A stretch of DNA of 6,078 bases, from assembly GCA_024696725.1 (NCBI GenBank), contig JAILGO010000057.1, positions 1-6,078 of the forward strand, in the 5' to 3' direction. This stretch comes from Eubacterium sp. GTDB lineage: Bacteria; Bacillota; Clostridia; Oscillospirales; Acutalibacteraceae. The notes under the pieces are model-generated. The model saw only the letters and a program-made list of their open reading frames with translations. It was not told where the DNA came from and did not search any database. Below, one piece after another: positions 1-5,621 of the stretch. A program made the translations under genes and the position numbers. Within the stretch, counting starts at the first letter, position 1; each line of letters starts with the position of its first letter.

Positions 1-387
1 ACAAAAATCACACCGGTTAAGGATTATCCCGAAAGCTATAACGGTACAGCCGACGCGGCAAAAGAGGAAAACGATAATAACGAGCGTCCCGAATTTCAGA
101 AGCTTGACGTTAATCCCGAGGATTACGACGTGATTTTCGTCGGCTATCCGATGTGGTGGTACACTCTGCCGATGATTATGTATACCTTCTTTGATACCTA
201 CGATTTCAGCGGTAAGACGATTATACCGTTCAACACTCACGAAGGCAGCGGCTACGGCGGCACGTACGACGAAATCAGAGGTTTTGAGCCCAACGCCGAC
301 GTGCTCGAAGGCTTTAACGTCAGAGGCGGAAAAGCAGATAAGGCTGATAAAGACCTTGACGAATGGATTAACGGACTCGGTTATTAG
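1..387 (+). CDS. Flavodoxin (flavodoxin_4 family), 5' end outside window
   Basis: The reading frame is open from base 1 to a TAG at 385-387, giving 128 visible residues. It is the C-terminal two thirds of a short-chain flavodoxin, a cytoplasmic FMN-binding electron carrier. The visible part holds a beta strand leading into GYPMWW (visible residues 48-53), the aromatic loop that packs on the flavin, then YDFSGKTIIPF and the loop THEGSG (79-84), typical of this family. The N-terminal phosphate-binding loop, perhaps 50-70 residues, lies upstream of the window, so the start cannot be given. The in-frame GTG at 130 would begin inside the core fold and is not a credible start. A paralogous flavodoxin follows 77 bases downstream on the same strand, and the two share the FSGK and THEGSG segments. 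The family assignment is firm; the redox partner is unknown. Confidence 0.9.
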   Translation, partial: TKITPVKDYPESYNGTADAAKEENDNNERPEFQKLDVNPEDYDVIFVGYPMWWYTLPMIMYTFFDTYDFSGKTIIPFNTHEGSGYGGTYDEIRGFEPNADVLEGFNVRGGKADKADKDLDEWINGLGY

Positions 388-393
388 AGCTTC

Positions 394-419
394 ACGCTCC
401 GTCTCTCAGCTCGGAGTGT
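394..419 (+). other. Small hairpin between the two flavodoxin genes
   Basis: ACGCTCCG at 394-401 can pair with CGGAGTGT at 412-419 (8 base pairs, one of them G-T) around a 10-base loop. It starts a few bases after the stop codon of the first flavodoxin. No run of T follows, only a mixed TTGCAATTT, so it is at best a weak attenuator or an mRNA 3'-end stabiliser, and it may be chance. Confidence 0.25.
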
Positions 420-447
420 TTGCAATTTAAAAAATGTTTGTTATAAT
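420..447 (+). promoter_or_regulatory. Possible sigma-70/sigma-A promoter before the second flavodoxin
   Basis: TTGCAA at 420-425 (4 of 6 to TTGACA) is followed after 16 bases by a perfect TATAAT at 442-447. Transcription would be expected to begin near 453-455, inside or at the edge of the ribosome binding site at 453-459. The message would then have almost no leader. That is unusual, so either initiation occurs a little differently or the match is accidental in AT-rich spacer DNA. Confidence 0.4.
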
Positions 448-452
448 TGATT

Positions 453-459
453 GAAGGAG
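453..459 (+). promoter_or_regulatory. Ribosome binding site GAAGGAG for the second flavodoxin
   Basis: GAAGGAG lies 5 bases before the ATG at 465. It fixes that codon as the start in preference to the in-frame TTG at 447, which has no such signal. Confidence 0.75.
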
Positions 460-464
460 TAGTT

Positions 465-976
465 ATGAGCAGAACGTTAGTTATTTACTATTCAAGAAAA
501 GGCGAAAACTATGTTAACGGCAGTCTTGAGTATATAGAAAAGGGTAATACCGAAACCGTTGCCGAATATATCCGCAATGCTGTCGGCGCCGACTTGTTTG
601 AGGTCGATACGGTTAAGGAATACGATAAATCCTATATGACCTGCATTGAAGAAGCAAAAAAGGAATTGCGTGAAAATGCCCGTCCCGAGCTGAAAGAGTA
701 TTGCGGCGATATCAGCGAATACGATAATATCGTTATAGCGGTCCGTGCTGGTGGGAAACTTATCCTATGGCTATTTTTACCCAGCTTGACAGACTCGATT
801 TCAGCGGGAAAAAGGTATTTCCCGTTATGACGCACGAGGGCAGCGGACTCGCAGGCTCCGCAAAAGCGCTCGAAAAGTATTGCTCCGACGTCGGAGCAGG
901 GCTTGCCGTTCACGGCGCAAGCGCTTCGGCTTCGGAAAGCATAGTTGAAAAATGGGCGAAACAAAATCTTCTGTAA
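465..976 (+). pseudogene. Second flavodoxin (flavodoxin_4 family), frame broken near base 740
   Basis: Translation from the ATG at 465 gives a good flavodoxin N-terminus: a strand ending in YYSRKGENY, then GNTETVAEYI, which forms the FMN phosphate-binding region and first helix. The frame stays sensible through IVIA (Ala92, bases 738-740), then reads into nonsense and stops at 828-830. The rest of the protein is intact one frame back, from base 740: GPCWWETYPMAIFTQL (aromatic flavin loop), DFSGKKVFP, THEGSG, and a terminal helix ending at the TAA at 974-976. Restoring one G in the GCGGTCC stretch at 738-744 gives a complete protein of 170 residues, a normal length for the family. Everything else is conserved, so this is either a very recent mutation or a base-calling/assembly error. 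No heptamer of the X XXY YYZ type precedes the site, so programmed frameshifting is unlikely. The gene sits between another flavodoxin and the CMD-cupin gene and would be a soluble FMN electron carrier. Confidence 0.85.
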
Positions 977-1049
977 AGCACTAACGGCAGAGTATATTCA
1001 TTATGTGTTTTCTGTGTTTATTGTAATTTACGGCTTTTACAGGAATTTT

Positions 1050-1056
1050 AAGGAGG
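1050..1056 (+). promoter_or_regulatory. Strong ribosome binding site AAGGAGG
   Basis: A full AAGGAGG lies 5 bases before the ATG at 1062. It shows that the open frame extending upstream to 945 is not translated as part of this gene. Confidence 0.85.
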
Positions 1057-1061
1057 AAACA

Positions 1062-1817
1062 ATGAGTAAAAAAATAGTACAAACCGCAGGAAGAGAACAG
1101 CTCGGAGATTTCGCGCCGATGTTCGCACATCTTAATGACGACGTGCTTTTCGGCGAGGTATGGAACGAAAACGCGCTCGATACAAAGACGAAATGTATAG
1201 TTACCGTCGTGTCGCTTATGTCAAGCGGTATTACGGACAGTTCCCTTAAATACCACCTTGTTAATGCAAAGAATAACGGTGTTACAAAAGAGGAAATAGC
1301 GGCAATTATAACGCATTGTACGATGTACACGGGCTGGCCGAAGGGCTGGGCGGTGTTTCGCCTTGCAAAAGAGGTCTGGACGGAAGAAGGCGAAGCTCCG
1401 ACAGCTAAAGACCGTTTTCAAAACGAGCTTATGTTCCCGATTGGCGAAAAGAATCCATACGGTCAGTTCTTCGTCGGTCAGAGTTATCTCGCTCCCGTTT
1501 CAACCGAGCAGCTTTCCGTGTTTAATGTAACCTTTGAGCCCGGCTGCCGTAATAACTGGCATATCCACCATGCTAAAAACGGCGGCGGTCAGCTGCTGAT
1601 TTGTGTCGGCGGAAGGGGTTATTATCAGGAATGGGGTAAGGCTCCCGTTGAAATGACAGAGGGAACGGTTATTAATATTCCCGCTGAGGTAAAGCATTGG
1701 CACGGCGCTGCGCCGAACGACTGGTTCAGCCACCTCGCAGTTGAAATACAGGGTGAGGAGACGGGGACCGAATGGTGCGAGCCCGTGAGCGAAAGCGACT
1801 ATAATACTCTTGTGTAA
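1062..1817 (+). CDS. Carboxymuconolactone decarboxylase-like / cupin fusion protein
   Basis: This is a 251-residue soluble protein with two domains. Residues 10-105 match the CMD (AhpD-fold) family: DTKTKCIVTVVSL on the first core helix, then EEIAAIITHCTMYTGWPKGWAVFRLAKEV on the second. The domain has single cysteines (C45, C86) but no CxxC pair, so it is not an AhpD-type disulfide peroxidase partner. Residues about 145-235 are a cupin barrel. Motif 1 has G161, H167, H169 and Q177; motif 2 has G201, P207 and H212, followed by H214. The segments FEPGCRNNWH and KHWHGAAP strongly recall the small Mn-cupins that include bacterial (R)-hydroxynitrile lyases, where Gln replaces the usual Glu ligand. 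CMD-cupin fusions are widespread in anaerobes, and their substrates are mostly unknown. The gene follows the flavodoxin pair by 85 bases and its stop overlaps the ribosome binding site of the next gene, so it is probably co-transcribed with the DUF4405 gene. Decarboxylase, lyase or thiol/peroxide chemistry are all possible; I cannot choose. Confidence 0.9.
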   Translation: MSKKIVQTAGREQLGDFAPMFAHLNDDVLFGEVWNENALDTKTKCIVTVVSLMSSGITDSSLKYHLVNAKNNGVTKEEIAAIITHCTMYTGWPKGWAVFRLAKEVWTEEGEAPTAKDRFQNELMFPIGEKNPYGQFFVGQSYLAPVSTEQLSVFNVTFEPGCRNNWHIHHAKNGGGQLLICVGGRGYYQEWGKAPVEMTEGTVINIPAEVKHWHGAAPNDWFSHLAVEIQGEETGTEWCEPVSESDYNTLV

Positions 1818-1821
1818 AGGA
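1816..1821 (+). promoter_or_regulatory. Ribosome binding site AAAGGA overlapping the upstream stop codon
   Basis: AAAGGA shares its first two bases with the TAA (1815-1817) of the CMD-cupin gene and lies 6 bases before the ATG at 1828. It decides the start of the membrane protein in favour of that ATG over the in-frame TTG at 1810. It also indicates translational coupling of the two genes. Confidence 0.65.
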
Positions 1822-1827
1822 ATACCA

Positions 1828-2499
1828 ATGAAAACAAAGAGAAAGCTTCAGCTTGCCGTTGACGTTCTTATGACGGCGATTTTAATGCTGCAGATGTCCT
1901 ACAGCCTTGCGGGAGAATTACTCCACGAAATAACGGGGATACTGTTTTTTGCGCTCTTTGTTATTCACCATATTGTTACGGTGAATTATACTAAAGCGCT
2001 GCTTAAGGGAAAGCGCACTGCTGACAAGGTTATAAAGCTGAGCGTTGATATCGTTCTTCTTGTTATTGTTATCTGTATGCTTTTAAGCGCTGTACCGATT
2101 TCAAAGCATCTTTTTACTTTTCTCGGAATCAACCGCTTCTCGTCGCTCGGAAGAACGGTGCATCTGCTTGGCGCCTACTGGGGATTTGCGCTGATTAATA
2201 TTCATATCGGATTTCATCTTGATAAAATGCTGAATAAACCCTTGAAGGATAAAAGAAAAAAGCCCGTTGTTATCGCAGTAATGCTGCTTATTTCGGGACT
2301 TGGCTTGTATTTCTTTATCAGCGAAGAAGTATATAAATATATGCTTTTAATCAATCGGTTCGTTTTTCTTGGCGCTTCCGAAGGACCGGCGCTGTTCCTT
2401 CTTAAATATATTTTTATCGGCGGAATGTTTGAGTCGCTCGCCTATTTGCTGATACGGAGTATAAAAAGTAAAAATCACCGCTCTCAGCAAAAAGAATAA
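1828..2499 (+). CDS. DUF4405-type membrane protein, probable two-haem b-type cytochrome
   Basis: This is a 223-residue integral membrane protein with a basic N-terminus and about six hydrophobic helices (roughly residues 10-29, 33-55, 70-91, 110-130, 146-164, 186-209). A soluble charged tail ends in HRSQQKE. The segments SYSLAGELLHEITGILFF, FVIHHIVTV and TVHLLGAYWGFALINIHIGFH match the DUF4405 family. Helix 2 carries H33 and H47 and helix 4 carries H112 and H126, both pairs 14 residues apart. This is the arrangement by which cytochrome b proteins hold two stacked haems across the membrane. H48 and H130 are further candidate ligands. The inferred role is electron transfer across the membrane, with the flavodoxins encoded upstream as plausible cytoplasmic partners. 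It is the last gene of its unit and is followed by a strong terminator. The family call is fairly secure; haem binding is inferred from histidine spacing. Confidence 0.8.
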   Translation: MKTKRKLQLAVDVLMTAILMLQMSYSLAGELLHEITGILFFALFVIHHIVTVNYTKALLKGKRTADKVIKLSVDIVLLVIVICMLLSAVPISKHLFTFLGINRFSSLGRTVHLLGAYWGFALINIHIGFHLDKMLNKPLKDKRKKPVVIAVMLLISGLGLYFFISEEVYKYMLLINRFVFLGASEGPALFLLKYIFIGGMFESLAYLLIRSIKSKNHRSQQKE

Positions 2500-2524
2500 T
2501 AAACCTCGGCTTAAATATCTATAT

Positions 2525-2561
2525 AAAAATCTCACCCTGAGTTTTCAGAGTGAGATTTTTT
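2525..2561. terminator. Bidirectional intrinsic terminator between convergent genes
   Basis: AAAAATCTCAC at 2525-2535 pairs perfectly with GTGAGATTTTT at 2550-2560 (11 base pairs). The stem continues after one C/A mismatch with CTGA/TCAG (2537-2540 and 2545-2548), closed by a 4-base loop at 2541-2544. A run of six T (2556-2561) follows on the plus strand and five A (2525-2529) precede, giving a U-tract in either direction. It lies 26 bases past the DUF4405 stop and 18 bases past the rhamnosidase stop, so it can end both convergent transcripts. Confidence 0.93.
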
Positions 2562-2578
2562 GTTGTGAAATTCTGATT

Positions 2579-5143
2579 TTAACAAGTTATCGTATGCTTT
2601 CCGCTGAGAAGCTGCTTCGTTTCTCCGTTCGGCAGAATAAGCTGAGCCGTTGTATTTGACGGTATTTCAAAACTAAAGACTGTTTTTCCGTCTTTCTTTT
2701 CCCATGTGGAGGTTATTTTTCCGAACGGCGAATTATATTCTGCCCTTGCAAAGGTAAGCGTTCCGCCCGGCTGAGGCTTAAGTAAAAAGCTGTTCTCACC
2801 GTTTATTCTTATTCCGCATACCGTGTCGTAAAGAAATGCGCTGACCGCTCCGGGAGAATAATGATTCATCGAGTGAGACAGAGGATGATTATTCTCGTCG
2901 TACATTATGTAATTTTCCCATATAGTAGTTGCGCCGCCCTCAACCATTGCGAGCCATCCGGGCGCCTTCGTGTTTTCAAGCATACGGTAAGCGGTATCTG
3001 AATATCCGTATTTTGTAAGCACTCCAAGCACGAACGGAGTCGAAAGAAAGCCCGTTCCGACCGTGTAATTTCTTTTAACCGCGCTTTCGTTAAGGTCATT
3101 TGCAACGGATTTTTCCGTTTCTCCCTCGAGTAGTCCGAGCGCGAGGGCGCGAACCATAGGCGCCTGACGCGGCGCGTTAATATGACCGTCCTTAACGAAA
3201 TAATAGTTATAAGCCTGCTTCGCTTTTAAAGAGAATTCTTCAAATTCTGCCGCTTCTTTATCCATTCCGATTTCGCGCAGCATTTCCGAAAGAAGTCCCA
3301 TTGTATAATGAGCGTAAGCGGTTGTAAGCTCAGGCTTCGGAAGATGAACCTCGGCGAGAAAATCAACATCCGGCTCGCACCATTCTCCCCAGTGCTGTCC
3401 GCTTTCGATAACATAGTTTTCAAGCGGAGAGGAGGGAACGTAATACGGCTTGTTTTTATTGTCCGCTTCCGACAGTGCAAGCTGCTTTTCGGTCTTGTCT
3501 GCGGCAGCCTTTTTTGTATAGTTACCCCATCCGAGAATTAAGTCATGATTATCGGTTATGAAGCTTTTATCCGAATAAATTTTCCAGAGTCTGTACGGAA
3601 TAATCACCGCCGCGTCGCCCCAGCCTGCGGCGTTGTGCATTTCCCACATATCGCTTTTCGGGAACGGCGTCGGGGAAACATTCAGAACTCTGCCGTCGTC
3701 GTGCTGACAGTCTCTGACGTCGCGAAGCCATTTCCTGAAAAATGACGCTGAGTCGCAAAGGTAAGCGGCGGTGGTTGAGAAAACCTGAGCGTCGCCGTCC
3801 CAGCCGCTTTTTTCACGCGCCGGACAATCCGTCGGTACGTCAACAAAGTTTGATTTCATACTCCATAGGGTATTCTCATGGAACTTGTTAATCTTTTCGT
3901 TTGAACAGGTAAAGGAGCCTGTGAAGTCAAGCTTTGAGTATGTAGCAACTGCTTCAAAATCCTTCGGATTGATTTCGTCGATACCCTCAACGAGCGCATA
4001 GCGAAAGCCTGAATAAAAGCCCTCGGGCTGAAAACTTTGCTCGCTGCCGTTACAGATAAAAACAATCTCCTGAAGTATTTCGGGAGAACCCTCTTCGACT
4101 AAAATCGTAGCTCTGCTGTATTCGCAGTTATCAAGCGTTTCAGTGAGTCGTAGGCGTATCTTCTGTCCGTATTCTCCTTTAATGCGAAAACGAACATATC
4201 CCGCAAGGTTTTGCGAAAAATCAAGGATTTTTTTGCCTGTCGGCGAAATAAGAAGCTTTGGCGTAAAACGCTCCGCTTCATAAATCCCGTCTGTAAGGGA
4301 AGCCGTCGGAATAACGTCGTATCGGGTTTCCTCTGCCTTTTTTGAATAGGTGGGAGTAAGGCGCGAGTCATAAATCTCTCCGTCCTTTAAGTCCGCATAT
4401 CTTACGGGACCGTCGTTACTGTAGTCAAAGCTTTTATCCGTTATAACCGTATCGGCTGAGCCGTCTGCGTATTCGATTTCAAGCTGAGCCACCAGCTTTC
4501 TTTGGTTTCCGTATCGGTTATGCTCGTTACCGTAGCCGAGCTTGCCCATATACCAACCGTCCGTAAGCGTAAAAGCTATACGGTTTTGTTTTTTCAGAAG
4601 GGAAGTCACGTCGTAGGTCTGATAATGAAGCCTCTGCCCGTACTCGGTCGTTCCCGGTGCAAGTACGCCCGAAAGGCGCGTACCGTTTATGTCTGCGGTA
4701 TACGCTCCGAGAGCGGTAGCGTATAGTCTTGCTTTTTTGACCTCGCCTCTGAGCTCAAAATCCTTCTTGAAACAGTCAGCCGGAAGTCGCTCCCCGTCAG
4801 AAACAAGTCCGCTTGTTATCCACCTTGCGCGCCAGTCGTCAGGGAAGAGTCCCGTTTCGAAAAAGGCTGTTTCGGAGTTTCCTTCGGAATCGTTTTCGTC
4901 CCATACCGTAACGCTCCAAAAGTATCTTTTGCGGCTTGAAATCTTAAAATCGGCGGTGCAGTTCATAGACGACGAGGCTGTTTTTTTACTGTCGAATACT
5001 GCTTCGTCCCCGTCGCTCCATACCCTTACGCGATAAGCGGTCTGGGTAATTCCGCCCCGGGCGTTCCAGGTAAAGCGAAAGCTTTTTTCGTCTATGCCAA
5101 CGGGATTGGTTCTGTGATTAATCTGTAATCTTATCGGTTTCAT
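2579..5143 (-). CDS. Alpha-L-rhamnosidase, glycoside hydrolase family 78
   Basis: This 854-residue enzyme should remove terminal alpha-L-rhamnose from plant glycosides or polysaccharides by an inverting mechanism. The domain order matches bacterial GH78: an Ig-like N-terminal sandwich (about 5-98, with AYRVRVWS and YFWSVTVWDENDSEG), the Bac_rhamnosid_N carbohydrate-binding-like domain (about 120-290, with RLYATALGAYTADINGTRL and TDGWYMGKLG), a second beta domain (about 295-400, ILDFSQNLAGYVR), the (alpha/alpha)6 catalytic barrel (about 405-775), and a C-terminal beta domain (about 778-850). The motif DCPAREKSGWDGDAQ carries D439, E444 (general acid) and D451, with the same 5- and 7-residue spacing as in Bacillus RhaB. 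The base is E743 in ATTIWENY. The key residues are all present and the length is normal. There is no signal peptide, so it acts in the cytoplasm on imported rhamnosides. The ATG at 5141-5143 starts directly at the family's usual N-terminus, but its ribosome binding site is weak. The gene lies 47 bases after the 133-residue gene, with no terminator between, and ends at the shared terminator. Confidence 0.96.
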   Translation of the reverse strand: MKPIRLQINHRTNPVGIDEKSFRFTWNARGGITQTAYRVRVWSDGDEAVFDSKKTASSSMNCTADFKISSRKRYFWSVTVWDENDSEGNSETAFFETGLFPDDWRARWITSGLVSDGERLPADCFKKDFELRGEVKKARLYATALGAYTADINGTRLSGVLAPGTTEYGQRLHYQTYDVTSLLKKQNRIAFTLTDGWYMGKLGYGNEHNRYGNQRKLVAQLEIEYADGSADTVITDKSFDYSNDGPVRYADLKDGEIYDSRLTPTYSKKAEETRYDVIPTASLTDGIYEAERFTPKLLISPTGKKILDFSQNLAGYVRFRIKGEYGQKIRLRLTETLDNCEYSRATILVEEGSPEILQEIVFICNGSEQSFQPEGFYSGFRYALVEGIDEINPKDFEAVATYSKLDFTGSFTCSNEKINKFHENTLWSMKSNFVDVPTDCPAREKSGWDGDAQVFSTTAAYLCDSASFFRKWLRDVRDCQHDDGRVLNVSPTPFPKSDMWEMHNAAGWGDAAVIIPYRLWKIYSDKSFITDNHDLILGWGNYTKKAAADKTEKQLALSEADNKNKPYYVPSSPLENYVIESGQHWGEWCEPDVDFLAEVHLPKPELTTAYAHYTMGLLSEMLREIGMDKEAAEFEEFSLKAKQAYNYYFVKDGHINAPRQAPMVRALALGLLEGETEKSVANDLNESAVKRNYTVGTGFLSTPFVLGVLTKYGYSDTAYRMLENTKAPGWLAMVEGGATTIWENYIMYDENNHPLSHSMNHYSPGAVSAFLYDTVCGIRINGENSFLLKPQPGGTLTFARAEYNSPFGKITSTWEKKDGKTVFSFEIPSNTTAQLILPNGETKQLLSGKHTITC

Positions 5144-5190
5144 ATCAACATACTTTTCAAAACAACAGTTTAATGAATTCGTTTTTTATA

Positions 5191-5592
5191 TCAGGTATCA
5201 TTTTCCTTCTTTTTCCGCTCTGCGCGTTTTCTGCGCCGCTGCGCGCGGTTGTCTGCCTCTGAAGCAAATACCTCGACGGCAGCGTCGGTCATGTCCTCGT
5301 CCCAGAGCGTACCGCTTATTATCGTCTCAGCCCACGGACAGAGTTTCTTGTAATCCGTGTCTAAAACTACCGTGTACGGCGGTCCGCAGCGGTCGTCAAC
5401 AGCCATATATAAATGCCGCCCCTCGCTGATAAGCGAGGAGGGGTACTCAATATCGGGGTCGTCGACGCGGTCGTATATTTCTTTTGTAATCTCATATAAA
5501 TCGTGATTAGGCCCGCCGCCGATTTCCGCAGTATATAGCCCCGTTTCGGGGTCATAGCAGCAACGCCAGCCGATTCCTTTTTTAAATTCCAT
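5191..5592 (-). CDS. Conserved-looking hypothetical protein with basic C-terminal tail
   Basis: This 133-residue protein is one I do not recognise. The first 110 residues look like a compact soluble acidic domain with many aromatic residues: GWRCCYDPETGLYTAEIGGG, then YEITKEIYDRV, then a short beta-rich stretch (RHLYMAVDDRCGPPYTVVLD) and an acidic helix near residues 96-113. The C-terminus switches abruptly to a strongly basic run, RAQRRRKRAERKKKE (about 116-130), suggesting contact with RNA, DNA or ribosomes, or simply a disordered tail. There is no signal peptide or membrane helix. The ATG at 5590-5592 is supported by AAAGAGG (complement of 5601-5607) 8 bases upstream. The gene starts 29 bases after the acetyltransferase stop and precedes the rhamnosidase, so it is probably in one transcript with them. 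Codon use and the good ribosome binding site support a real gene. The function is unknown. Confidence 0.75.
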   Translation of the reverse strand: MEFKKGIGWRCCYDPETGLYTAEIGGGPNHDLYEITKEIYDRVDDPDIEYPSSLISEGRHLYMAVDDRCGPPYTVVLDTDYKKLCPWAETIISGTLWDEDMTDAAVEVFASEADNRAQRRRKRAERKKKENDT

Positions 5593-5600
5593 AGCACACG

Positions 5601-5607
5601 CCTCTTT
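5601..5607 (-). promoter_or_regulatory. Ribosome binding site AAAGAGG for the 133-residue protein
   Basis: CCTCTTT on the plus strand reads AAAGAGG on the coding strand, 8 bases before the ATG at 5592. It lies in the 29-base gap after the acetyltransferase stop and supports both the start choice and co-transcription. Confidence 0.65.
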
Positions 5608-5621
5608 AGTACCCGTATAAA

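Noticed and set aside
725..745. Programmed ribosomal frameshift as the cause of the split flavodoxin
   Set aside because: No slippery heptamer or strong downstream stem is visible, and ordinary flavodoxins do not use recoding. A mutation or sequence error explains it better.
632..964. Minus-strand open frame of 110 codons across the second flavodoxin
   Set aside because: It lies opposite the conserved flavodoxin sequence in both of its frames, has no recognisable domain, and is explained as an antisense shadow.
945..1061. Upstream extension of the CMD-cupin reading frame
   Set aside because: It overlaps the end of the flavodoxin and non-coding spacer, and a strong AAGGAGG just before the ATG at 1062 marks the true start.
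1810..1827. TTG start for the DUF4405 protein
   Set aside because: It overlaps the end of the preceding gene without a ribosome binding site, while the ATG at 1828 has AAAGGA at proper distance.
4689..5036. Plus-strand open frame of 115 codons inside the rhamnosidase gene
   Set aside because: It is antisense to conserved N-terminal domains of a complete GH78 enzyme, has no ribosome binding site worth noting, and its composition is serine-rich as expected of a shadow frame.
5144..5190. Promoter or terminator in the 47-base gap before the rhamnosidase
   Set aside because: The gap is AT-rich with a TATAAA-like stretch on the minus strand, but no paired -35 box and no hairpin with a T run, so neither could be supported.
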